From positions 1 to 5,423 of the forward strand of contig JADHYP010000099.1 of NCBI GenBank assembly GCA_016782355.1: DNA of 5,423 bases. Reading direction: 5' to 3'. The DNA is from Candidatus Syntropharchaeum sp. Lineage in GTDB: Archaea > Halobacteriota > Syntropharchaeia > Alkanophagales > Methanospirareceae. Under the pieces are notes generated by a model. It was given only the letters and a program-made list of their open reading frames with translations, had not been told where the DNA came from and ran no database searches. Each line of letters opens with the position of its first letter. The stretch's first letter is position 1. Shown one piece after another: positions 1 to 5,249 of the stretch. The translations under genes and the position numbers were made by a program.

Positions 1-140
1 TCGTTGCGCTTGTTAATATAAATATGGGTGTCATTATCCATGATTTTAGTAAGAATGAACAAAAAGTTGTGTCAACAGAAGGAAAATTTGGCGAAGAAGA
101 AGTCTTTGAAGAACTGGAGCAAAAACTTAACGAGGTGTAA
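1..140 (+). CDS. C-terminal end of an unidentified protein (5' truncated)
   Basis: An open frame enters from the left edge (first full codon at base 3) and ends at TAA 138-140, giving 45 residues. The visible tail starts VALVNINMGVIIHDFSKN and ends in a charged, probably helical segment (EEEVFEELEQKLNEV). I do not recognise the family and too little is present to name it. Its stop lies only three bases before the ATG of the next gene, and the Shine-Dalgarno sequence of that gene lies inside its last codons. The two are therefore probably co-transcribed, and this gene may belong to the same functional set as the three that follow. The frame is supported by the tight junction and by its continuous opening. 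Confidence 0.6.
   Translation, partial: VALVNINMGVIIHDFSKNEQKVVSTEGKFGEEEVFEELEQKLNEV
132..137 (+). promoter_or_regulatory. Shine-Dalgarno site for the 413-aa gene
   Basis: GAGGTG matches the anti-Shine-Dalgarno end of archaeal 16S rRNA and sits six bases before the ATG at 144. It supports that start and lies within the final codons of the upstream gene, as expected for an operon. Confidence 0.6.
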
Positions 141-143
141 TAA

Positions 144-1385
144 ATGTCCCGTAGGAGATTAGAAAAAGAAACAGAAAAACTAATCGAGCTATTTTACGAT
201 TATCTAACGACAGAAAAAGGGCTAAGCGAAGAAACAGCTTCAGAACACGCTGAGCGAATCCGCTTCTTCGCCTTCCACTACCTCATCGGTTACGAGGGAA
301 AAAGCCTTTTGGAAGTTACTGGCTATGACATCGAAGACTATCTCGGGAATTGGTATATCCGAAAGGTGCTGAACAGCGGCAATAGCGACGTCCGTCCCGC
401 ACTTATCGCATTCAAGAAATTCTTCAAGTTCCTTCACGAGAATGGAAAAATAAGCAAAGAACAACTGGAGGACATACTTTCGGCATGCGAAGACCCTCAA
501 AAATATATCCGTAGATTTGAAACATACTTTGAACTCGACCCGGAAAGCGAGACATGGGACGAAGATTTTGAAAGATGGTTTATGGGTCAAGAAGAAGAGA
601 TAGAAGTGAACTACGAACAGCCTTTTGAAGTGAACGAAGAAATTACTGGGGCATTTTCGGAAGACGATTTAAAGTCAAGCACTGCATCCGTTTTAAACGA
701 TTTTCAGACGTTCTTGAACTACATATCAGCAAATAACGGCATGAAACTGACTGCTGCGAGTAGTTTCATCGGTAGAAAACATGTCTTTGCGTTGAACGAA
801 GCGATGAGCAGTCCGGAAGAACTGAAAAGCACTGCAAATCAACCCGATTCGAGAACCATTCACCTGTTTTACAACGTAAGCATGACTTTAGACCTGTTCG
901 TTGTGAGTGCAAAAAACACTTTAACGGTGACGCCAAGAATGGATATTTTCAAGATGCTTTCGCCAAAAGAACAATTTGTGGTGTTGTTCGATGCGATGTG
1001 GAACGAAACGAGCTGGGAGAAGTTTTTACAACCGAATAGTGGAGGAAGACCGGAATGGGCACAAGCAAGAAGGTGGGATATGGCTTATCTCTTCTCACGG
1101 TGCGAATCCGGAGAGACATATTTGTTTAAAGAACAGTTAAAGGAAGCCGGAATGGAACTGGAGAATACAGAAGACGAGCTTGAAGGTTATTGGATGATGG
1201 CAGAGTTCATTTTAAGCGTTTTCGTAGAGAGAATCATGCCAGCACTTAAATTGTTCGGGCTTCTTGATTTTGGATATGAGAAGGACAGGGACGAATATTT
1301 CGTGAGACATGGTTGGGGAATCGAATGGTTTTCGGTCACAAATCTTGGTAAAAAGATATTCGAGGTTCTGGCTCAAGAGGAATGA
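144..1385 (+). CDS. 413-aa protein with tyrosine-recombinase-like N-terminal (SAM-like) domain and winged-helix-like C-terminus
   Basis: Residues about 10-105 look like the helical core-binding domain of phage-type tyrosine recombinases: a helix ending in FYDYLTTEKGLSEETASEH, then FFAFHYL, a 'SLLEVTGYDIEDYL' segment, and RPALIAFKKFFKFLHENG. No catalytic domain follows and I see no R..H-x-x-R..Y constellation, so it is probably not an active recombinase. An acidic linker (about 130-175) leads to a mostly helical region. This includes 'NYISANNGMKLTAAS' (192-206) and ends in 'WFSVTNLGKKIFEVL' (395-409), which resembles the end of a winged-helix module seen in archaeal hypothetical proteins. A role in DNA binding or as a regulatory partner is inference. 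The start is supported by GAGGTG six bases upstream. The stop overlaps the next start as ATGA. The coding call is firm; the function is unknown. Confidence 0.85.
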   Translation: MSRRRLEKETEKLIELFYDYLTTEKGLSEETASEHAERIRFFAFHYLIGYEGKSLLEVTGYDIEDYLGNWYIRKVLNSGNSDVRPALIAFKKFFKFLHENGKISKEQLEDILSACEDPQKYIRRFETYFELDPESETWDEDFERWFMGQEEEIEVNYEQPFEVNEEITGAFSEDDLKSSTASVLNDFQTFLNYISANNGMKLTAASSFIGRKHVFALNEAMSSPEELKSTANQPDSRTIHLFYNVSMTLDLFVVSAKNTLTVTPRMDIFKMLSPKEQFVVLFDAMWNETSWEKFLQPNSGGRPEWAQARRWDMAYLFSRCESGETYLFKEQLKEAGMELENTEDELEGYWMMAEFILSVFVERIMPALKLFGLLDFGYEKDRDEYFVRHGWGIEWFSVTNLGKKIFEVLAQEE

Positions 1386-1543
1386 AAAAAGAAGAAATAA
1401 GAGCGAGGATAAGAGAAGAAAGGGATAAAGAATGGATAAGAGACTCTTTGATGCTCAAGGATAAAGAACCAGAAGATACATTGAAAATAATGTTTGATCT
1501 CTGCGAATTCGCACAAAAGTTAGTCAAAGGAACTGATAAATGA
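1382..1543 (+). CDS. 53-aa charged helical protein, putative partner of the nucleotidyltransferase
   Basis: A short frame starts at ATG 1382, overlapping the TGA of the 413-aa gene (ATGA), and ends at TGA 1541, which overlaps the ATG at 1540 of the nucleotidyltransferase (ATGA again). The product begins MKKEEIRARIREERDKEWIR and has a C-terminal hydrophobic helix, EDTLKIMFDLCEFAQKLVK (31-49). It has no signal peptide, no membrane segment and no zinc motif. Small proteins of this shape, a basic/acidic helix followed by 'L..MFDL..FA..L', sit directly before nucleotidyltransferase genes in other archaea, as I recall. An antitoxin or adaptor that binds the next protein is plausible but inferred. 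The two precise overlaps are the strongest evidence that this is a real gene and not chance. Confidence 0.75.
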   Translation: MKKEEIRARIREERDKEWIRDSLMLKDKEPEDTLKIMFDLCEFAQKLVKGTDK

Positions 1544-2112
1544 GGAGAATAGAAGAAGTAATAAAGGGCATTACAAGGATATTAGAAGAAGAGAAGGCGG
1601 ATTATGTGATTGTTGGAGGGATAGCAGTATCCGCCTGGGGTAATATACGCACAACCAGGGATGTAGATATAATTTTGTTCATAAAAGAAAAAGACGCCGG
1701 TGAGCTTGAAGAAGCACTGAAGAAGGAGAAGTTCTCAATTCAAGCGGAAGATATAAGAGACGCATTAAAGGAGAAAAGCCACTTCACGATATTTGATGAC
1801 TTATCCGAATATTATATAGACGGCAAAGGAATTTACAACGAAAATGATCGAGTAACACTGGAAAGGAGAAGGAAAGTAAGTTTCGCGGATTTTGTGTTTT
1901 ATGTCGCTTCACCTGAAGACATCATTGCGAACAAACTGCTATTCGGAAGCGAGCAGGATGTAAAAGATGCCGAAGGTATTTACGCTCGACAGTTTGATAA
2001 CCTGGAGATGGCGTATTTAGAGGAGAGATGTAAGAAAATAGAAGTTTACGAAGAGTTTTTGACGCTGAAAAGAAGAGTTGAAAGAAGCATGAAAGAGTAT
2101 TTCTTTAGCTAA
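1540..2112 (+). CDS. Nucleotidyltransferase of the AbiEii/DUF6036-like type
   Basis: The 190-aa product has the polymerase-beta-type nucleotidyltransferase signature: VIVGGIAVSAWG (23-34, the GG nucleotide-binding turn), then TTRDVDIIL (38-46) with metal-binding candidates D41 and D43. D94 in 'YYIDGKGI' is a candidate third carboxylate. The later segment 'ASPEDIIANKLLFG..QDVKDAEGIY' (123-148) is a typical continuation in the AbiEii/DUF6036-like superfamily. Known members transfer nucleotides to tRNA or protein targets and several act as toxins in abortive-infection or toxin-antitoxin pairs, with a smaller partner encoded just upstream, as here. The substrate of this one cannot be read from sequence. 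It is coupled to the 53-aa gene by ATGA, and its end overlaps the convergent cobS gene by 8 bases. The family call is good; the toxin role is inference. Confidence 0.85.
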   Translation: MRRIEEVIKGITRILEEEKADYVIVGGIAVSAWGNIRTTRDVDIILFIKEKDAGELEEALKKEKFSIQAEDIRDALKEKSHFTIFDDLSEYYIDGKGIYNENDRVTLERRRKVSFADFVFYVASPEDIIANKLLFGSEQDVKDAEGIYARQFDNLEMAYLEERCKKIEVYEEFLTLKRRVERSMKEYFFS

Positions 2113-2866
2113 CCAATACAAATACAAGTAACGTTACGCATCTTGCGATTTCATTGGATGCACCCATTACATCCCCACTCACCATGCCAAAATTATTTCT
2201 TGCAACGTAGGACATAAAAACCGCGACTATAATCCCGGTAAGCACGCTAAGGAAAAGAAAAGAAGCTTTGGTAAAAACAAAAGAAATGATAATGGAAGAA
2301 AGAAGTGCAACAGCGTATTTAGAGTTTGTAACCGAGCGTATAAACGAATCACCCATTCCTTCACCCATTCCACTTCCTATTCCTTCTTTAAACCCTCTCC
2401 CGAAGAACATACAGGTATTCATGCTTAGTTTTGCGGAAACTTCGGCTATTATAAATACACGAGCAAAATCGTGGACTGTCGTTCCTGAACAGATAGTTTT
2501 TATGCAGAATAAATTCAAAAGAAGGATGACGATTGCAGCGAATAACCCGGAAATCCCTATTTTCTCGTCCTTCATCGCTTTTATCTTTTCTCTTCTACTT
2601 CCACCTGCCATTACACCATCAAAGAAATCCGCTAAACCGTCCAAGTGCATCAAACCTGTAATGAGATAAATAGAGAGAAGCGTGAGCAAAGCTGCAATCT
2701 CAGCCGGTAAAAGTAAAAACCCGAAAGAAAGAAATGCCATTACCGAAATCAGACCGCCAATCAGCAAAGCAACGAAAGGGAAGAGGTAACTTTTGGCTGC
2801 TACTTCTTCTATTTTTATATCCTTTCTTACGGGTATTTGCGTCAAGAAACTGATTATATCGAGCAT
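2105..2866 (-). CDS. cobS: Adenosylcobinamide-GDP ribazoletransferase (cobalamin synthase)
   Basis: CobS is an integral membrane enzyme that joins adenosylcobinamide-GDP to alpha-ribazole or its 5'-phosphate, the last assembly step for adenosylcobalamin or its phosphate. The 253-aa length is normal for the family. Diagnostic motifs are present: 'FLTQIPVRK' at the N-terminus, the metal-binding 'HLDGLADFFDGVMAGG' (74-89) followed by 'KDEKIGISG' (99-107), and the C-terminal 'GDVMGASNEIAR' (231-242). Hydrophobic stretches near 28-70, 107-125, 185-220 and 243-252 fit a multi-pass protein. No Shine-Dalgarno site is visible before the ATG. A TATA-like TTTTTATAAC lies about 42-50 bases upstream, so a short leader is likely. 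No other cobalamin gene is in the window. tRNA-Glu lies 56 bases upstream on the same strand, and the 3' end overlaps the convergent nucleotidyltransferase gene. Confidence 0.95.
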   Translation of the reverse strand: MLDIISFLTQIPVRKDIKIEEVAAKSYLFPFVALLIGGLISVMAFLSFGFLLLPAEIAALLTLLSIYLITGLMHLDGLADFFDGVMAGGSRREKIKAMKDEKIGISGLFAAIVILLLNLFCIKTICSGTTVHDFARVFIIAEVSAKLSMNTCMFFGRGFKEGIGSGMGEGMGDSFIRSVTNSKYAVALLSSIIISFVFTKASFLFLSVLTGIIVAVFMSYVARNNFGMVSGDVMGASNEIARCVTLLVFVLVS

Positions 2867-2880
2867 TGTTTATCTTTTTA

Positions 2881-2914
2881 TTTTGAAACTCTGTGTAACC
2901 TTGTGGTTATAAAA
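2881..2914 (+). repeat. 34-bp dispersed element, copy 1
   Basis: This stretch matches bases 5160-5193 at 31 of 34 positions without gaps. The core is CTGTGTAACCTTGTGGTTAT. It holds a small inverted repeat, TAACC-TTGT-GGTTA (2896-2909), and ends in TTATAAAA. It fills the gap between tRNA-Glu and cobS. Its A-run is also the T-rich run after the tRNA, and its reverse complement supplies the TATA-like box of cobS. It resembles a 'TTAACCACA.AGG..ACACAGAG' element that I recall scattered through many environmental bacterial and archaeal genomes; this was not checked. Confidence 0.75.
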
Positions 2915-2915
2915 A
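2907..2915 (-). promoter_or_regulatory. Probable TATA box of cobS
   Basis: On the minus strand this reads TTTTTATAA, an archaeal TATA-like box. Its centre is about 45 bases before the cobS ATG, placing transcription start about 15-20 bases upstream of the start codon. The box falls within the 34-bp repeat, so the resemblance may be a property of the repeat and not selection for a promoter. Confidence 0.4.
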
Positions 2916-2920
2916 CAAAT
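2911..2920 (-). terminator. T-rich terminator after tRNA-Glu
   Basis: On the minus strand, ATTTGTTTTT begins three bases after the discriminator base of the tRNA gene. Archaeal RNA polymerase commonly stops at such T-runs without needing a hairpin. The run overlaps the TATA-like box of cobS. Confidence 0.4.
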
Positions 2921-2922
2921 AA

Positions 2923-2997
2923 TGCTCCGGCCGGGATTTGAACCCGAGTCCTTGGCTCGAAAGGCCGAGATGATTGGCCGAGCTACACTACCGGAGC
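2923..2997 (-). tRNA. tRNA-Glu (anticodon UUC)
   Basis: On the minus strand a 75-nt cloverleaf can be drawn. The acceptor stem GCTCCGG/CCGGAGC has seven perfect pairs with discriminator A. An 11-nt D-loop contains GG. The anticodon loop is CTTTCGA with anticodon TTC. The T-arm is TCGGG-TTCAAAT-CCCGG. The layout and many bases match archaeal tRNA-Glu genes as I know them. CCA is not encoded. The anticodon stem TCGGC/GCCAA has a C-A mismatch at the second pair (28:42), which is unusual. There is no intron. No strong TATA box is seen upstream; the nearest AT-rich candidate, GATAAAT, ends about 20 bases before the gene. It lies between rpl12/P1 and cobS on the same strand. Confidence 0.95.
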
Positions 2998-3074
2998 ATA
3001 AATCTAAAAGAAGGCGATTTATCGGAAACTTTTTGCTTCTTTCTTTGATCAAACTTTCTTCTAAACCCTGTTAG

Positions 3075-3098
3075 AAAAAGCGTTTACGGAAAGACGCT
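3075..3098 (-). terminator. Possible hairpin terminator after ribosomal protein P1
   Basis: On the minus strand, AGCGT (10-base loop) ACGCT forms five perfect pairs and is followed directly by TTTT. It starts 11 bases after the P1 stop. Stem and T-run are both short, so this is a moderate call; T-runs alone can terminate in archaea. Confidence 0.4.
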
Positions 3099-3109
3099 GC
3101 GCTATTCTT

Positions 3110-3433
3110 TTACCCGAATAGCGAAGAAAGTCCTTCCATACCCGTCTCTTCTGCTTTCTCCTCCTCTCCTTCCTTCTTCTTTTCTTTCTTCGCCGCCTCC
3201 GCTGCTTCTGCGGGCATCGCGGTTGGCGGTGCCACTGCCGCAGGGGCATAGACTGGCTGTGCTTGCTGCTCCATCGCCTCATCTATGTTGACGTCGCTAA
3301 GAGCGGATATCAGTGCTTTCACCCTGCCTTTATCTGCCTCTATACCCGCAGCCCCCATTACCGCTGTTATTCCATCCTCTGTGACTTCCTTACCCGAGTT
3401 ATGCAAGAGCAATGCTGCATATATATATTCCAT
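3110..3433 (-). CDS. rpl12: 50S ribosomal protein P1 (archaeal L12, acidic stalk protein)
   Basis: The 107-aa product is a typical archaeal P1/L12. It starts with the helical dimerisation domain '[20 protein letters not shown]' and continues '[20 protein letters not shown]', then an Ala/Pro-rich hinge (about 58-82). A strongly charged run ([15 protein letters not shown], 82-96) leads to the factor-binding tail '[10 protein letters not shown]' (98-107). P1 dimers bind the P0/L10 base of the large-subunit stalk and recruit translation GTPases. The start is preceded by GGAGGT eleven bases upstream and by a TATA box. In most euryarchaea this gene closes an L11-L1-L10-L12 operon. Here no L10 gene lies upstream; the next gene upstream is a divergent membrane protein. 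So P1 is transcribed from its own promoter, possibly with tRNA-Glu and cobS downstream. Confidence 0.96.
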   Translation of the reverse strand: MEYIYAALLLHNSGKEVTEDGITAVMGAAGIEADKGRVKALISALSDVNIDEAMEQQAQPVYAPAAVAPPTAMPAEAAEAAKKEKKKEGEEEKAEETGMEGLSSLFG

Positions 3434-3444
3434 CTCTTCGTTCT

Positions 3445-3450
3445 ACCTCC
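3445..3450 (-). promoter_or_regulatory. Shine-Dalgarno site of ribosomal protein P1
   Basis: GGAGGT on the minus strand is a full match to the 16S rRNA end. The spacing of 11 bases to the ATG is a little long, but no alternative in-frame start lies closer. Confidence 0.55.
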
Positions 3451-3489
3451 TTCTCTTTATCCTTTATATTCCATACTCTAATATTTTAC

Positions 3490-3499
3490 TTATATAAAG
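3490..3499 (-). promoter_or_regulatory. TATA box of ribosomal protein P1
   Basis: On the minus strand this reads CTTTATATAA, a near-ideal archaeal TATA box. It predicts a transcript start near 3468-3472 and a leader of about 35 bases that contains the GGAGGT site. Confidence 0.55.
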
Positions 3500-3554
3500 A
3501 ATTTAGATATTAGTATATTTCATTTCAGGTGTTGCGTCAGTAAAAGTCTATGCT

Positions 3555-3696
3555 ATGAAATTTACAATGGTAATCCCCTCGTATTGGGCAAGAGAAAGCG
3601 AAAGAACATATCGGTAATGATATTGAAGGAAGACCCATTAACGGAGTAGCGGGATATTACCTTCAACCAGTGAAGAAGGTCGAAAGGAATATCTAA
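3555..3696 (+). pseudogene. Possible remnant of a family 2 glycosyltransferase start
   Basis: ATG 3555 opens a frame reading MKFTMVIPSYWARES before TAA at 3615. 'KFTMVIPSYW' is very like the first beta-strand of GT-A glycosyltransferases, which bind a nucleotide sugar there. The frame then ends at 20 codons, far short of a normal enzyme of over 250. A second frame (+1 relative) runs through the same place and on to TAA 3694, with 'GNDIEGRPINGVAGYYLQPV'; I do not recognise it. The simplest reading is a decayed or internally deleted gene. Its neighbour downstream is a GH130 enzyme, and such enzymes often sit beside glycosyltransferases, which fits. A chance match over 15 residues cannot be excluded. 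Apart from this and the P1 promoter, I see nothing in 3434-3718. Confidence 0.35.
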
Positions 3697-3718
3697 AACC
3701 AAAATCAAATATTTATTT

Positions 3719-4117
3719 ATGAAGAATACAAAACAAAATCAGAGAAATACAAGTATCGACGTATATTTGGAAGAATACAACGCACTTCGTGAAGAAATAC
3801 TTTTAAGAATGAAAGAGCGAAATGCAGTAGGTAACTACATATTACTCCTTATCTCCGCACTTATTGTTGCCATTTGGCAAATACCTGGCAGAATAGAACA
3901 GGAAAGGACTTTTATAATTTTCCTGCTGATTATACCTGTGATCTTCTTTTTCTTAGCGTTAATATATTGTTGGCATGATCTAATGATAGCAAGTTTAGGA
4001 GGTTATATCAATCAAATTCTTCGCCACAAGTTAATAGAAGTTTGTCAGCATGAAGATAGATATATTGGGATGGGAAAGATATCTCCAAAAACGTTATCAG
4101 GAATGAGGAAAAGATGA
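3719..4117 (+). CDS. Small two-helix membrane protein of unknown function, probably frameshifted at the 3' end
   Basis: The 132-aa product begins with a polar region, then a coiled-coil-like 'YLEEYNALREEILLRMKERN' (16-35). Two hydrophobic helices follow (about 39-56 and 64-84), then 'CWHDLMIASLGGYINQIL' (84-101). I recall a family of prokaryotic membrane proteins with 'EY..LR.EI..R', a 'P...' second helix, 'HD..IA....YI' and then a 'hLxWExYL' motif, often followed by more helices. That last motif appears here in the +1 frame as ILGWERYLQKRYQE (4062-4103, stop at 4104). So the frame probably shifts near 4045-4066 and the protein is truncated compared with relatives. As written, the stop overlaps the next start (ATGA). 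No clear Shine-Dalgarno site precedes ATG 3719, only AT-rich sequence. The function is unknown. Confidence 0.7.
   Translation: MKNTKQNQRNTSIDVYLEEYNALREEILLRMKERNAVGNYILLLISALIVAIWQIPGRIEQERTFIIFLLIIPVIFFFLALIYCWHDLMIASLGGYINQILRHKLIEVCQHEDRYIGMGKISPKTLSGMRKR
4104..4112 (+). promoter_or_regulatory. Shine-Dalgarno site of the GH130 gene
   Basis: TGAGGAAAA places GAGG about five bases before ATG 4114, which supports that start for the GH130 gene. Confidence 0.45.
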
Positions 4118-5154
4118 TTATAAAGCATAAAAGCAATCCAATAATTAAACCTGGTGATGTAAAACCCTCAATAGAAGGATACAAAGTGCTTGGTGCTTTT
4201 AATCCGGGTGCGATAAATTTCGGTGATGAAATCGTTCTTCTACTGCGTGTCTCGGAGGGATGCAAAACCAGGGAAGGATATATCCGTACGCCTGTATGCC
4301 GGTTTGAGAATGGAATGTCCTATCCTGACATTGTAGAATTAAAATCTTCTGATCCAGAAGTCATTCTAAAAGACACACGTAGTATCGCATATAAAGGGCA
4401 GGAGTATCTCTCCACTATAAGCCATATAAGATTAGCCAGAAGTAAGGATGGTATTAACTTTAATGTTGAGGATAAACCTTTCATCTATCCTGCTGATGAA
4501 ACAGAGAAATATGGCGTAGAAGATGCGAGAGTAATCTTTATTGACGGTAAATACTATATTAATTATACAGCGGTTTCAGAAGATTCATGGGCTACTGCTT
4601 TGGCTATTACTGAGGATTTTAAGAGTATTGAGAGGAAAGGACTTATTTTTTACCCCGAAAACAAAGATGTTGCTATTTTCCCGGAAAAAGTTAAAGGTAA
4701 GTATATAGCACTCCATCGTCCAAATAATTCAAGATTTGGTAAGCCTTCTATATGGTATAGCGAATCGCCGGATCTTCTTCATTGGGGTAATCATAAGTGC
4801 ATTGTGCGTCCAAGAGATAATAAATGGGAATCTCAAAGGATAGGGGCGGGAGCACCACCGATTAGAACCTTTGATGGCTGGCTGGTCATTTACCATGGGA
4901 GAGGAGATAATAATGTTTATTCTCTGTTTTGCCTGCTACTTGACCTCGAAGAACCATCCCGCGTAGTAAGGAGAGCTTCCACACCATTATTGGCACCGAC
5001 AGAGCCTTATGAGACTGAAGGATTCTTTCCGAATGTTGTATTCTCAAATGGTATTGCCGAGAAAGATGGTAAGATTTATGTATATTATGGAGCATCAGAC
5101 GACTCAGTTAATGTAGTTATCACAGATATTAATAGTCTGCTCGGTAGTTTTTAG
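4114..5154 (+). CDS. GH130 family glycoside phosphorylase/hydrolase (beta-mannoside type, five-bladed propeller)
   Basis: The 346-aa product has the repeated beta-propeller pattern and landmarks of glycoside hydrolase family 130, whose members act on beta-mannosides, mostly by phosphorolysis. Seen are 'GAFNPGAINFGDEIVLLLRV' (27-46), 'GVEDARVIFIDGKYYINYTA' (134-153), 'ALHRPNNSRFGKPSIWYS' (199-216), 'GAGAPPI' (244-250), 'GWLVIYHGRG' (255-264) and 'YETEGFFPNVVF' (299-310). D137 in 'EDAR' fits the family's catalytic Asp. R45, R202 and H261 sit where phosphate-binding residues occur in phosphorylases, from memory, which favours phosphorolysis over hydrolysis. The length is normal. There is no signal peptide, so it is cytoplasmic. 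It starts by ATGA overlap with the membrane protein gene and has its own GAGG site. The actual sugar substrate is unknown. Confidence 0.9.
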   Translation: MIIKHKSNPIIKPGDVKPSIEGYKVLGAFNPGAINFGDEIVLLLRVSEGCKTREGYIRTPVCRFENGMSYPDIVELKSSDPEVILKDTRSIAYKGQEYLSTISHIRLARSKDGINFNVEDKPFIYPADETEKYGVEDARVIFIDGKYYINYTAVSEDSWATALAITEDFKSIERKGLIFYPENKDVAIFPEKVKGKYIALHRPNNSRFGKPSIWYSESPDLLHWGNHKCIVRPRDNKWESQRIGAGAPPIRTFDGWLVIYHGRGDNNVYSLFCLLLDLEEPSRVVRRASTPLLAPTEPYETEGFFPNVVFSNGIAEKDGKIYVYYGASDDSVNVVITDINSLLGSF

Positions 5155-5159
5155 CATGA

Positions 5160-5193
5160 TTCTGAAAATCTGTGTAATCTTGTGGTTATAAAA
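5160..5193 (+). repeat. 34-bp dispersed element, copy 2
   Basis: This is the second copy of the element at 2881-2914, in the same orientation, starting five bases after the GH130 stop codon. It differs at three positions. The inverted repeat becomes TAATC-TTGT-GGTTA (5175-5188), where the changed base still pairs as U-G in a plus-strand RNA. It ends in the same TTATAAAA. No gene starts from its reverse complement here, so the element is not just a cobS promoter. Confidence 0.75.
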
Positions 5194-5249
5194 GAAGCGG
5201 GGATGGAAGCGAGGGTAATATTTACAGAATTCATTTCTGATTGCAGAAA

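Noticed and set aside
240..590. 116-codon open frame on the minus strand
   Set aside because: It lies wholly within the 413-aa gene on the other strand. Its composition is rich in Phe, Cys and Val with no recognisable motif, as expected from the antisense of a Glu/Lys-rich gene.
2268..2669. 133-codon plus-strand frame opposite cobS
   Set aside because: It is the antisense of a well supported cobS gene. It has Pro/Ser repeats from the Gly-rich cobS segment and no family resemblance.
2870..3052. 60-codon minus-strand frame spanning the tRNA gene
   Set aside because: It runs straight through tRNA-Glu, so its codons are the tRNA sequence and not a protein gene.
3061..3282. 73-codon Arg/Lys-rich minus-strand frame overlapping P1
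   Set aside because: It is the shifted frame of the charged hinge of P1. The P1 frame has clear homology and this one has none.
4886..5095. 69-codon minus-strand frame inside the GH130 gene
   Set aside because: It is antisense to conserved GH130 motifs and has no motif of its own.
5225..5239. CAGAA-TTCAT-TTCTG inverted repeat
   Set aside because: The five AT-rich pairs have no T-run after them and no second copy, so it is likely chance in AT-rich DNA.
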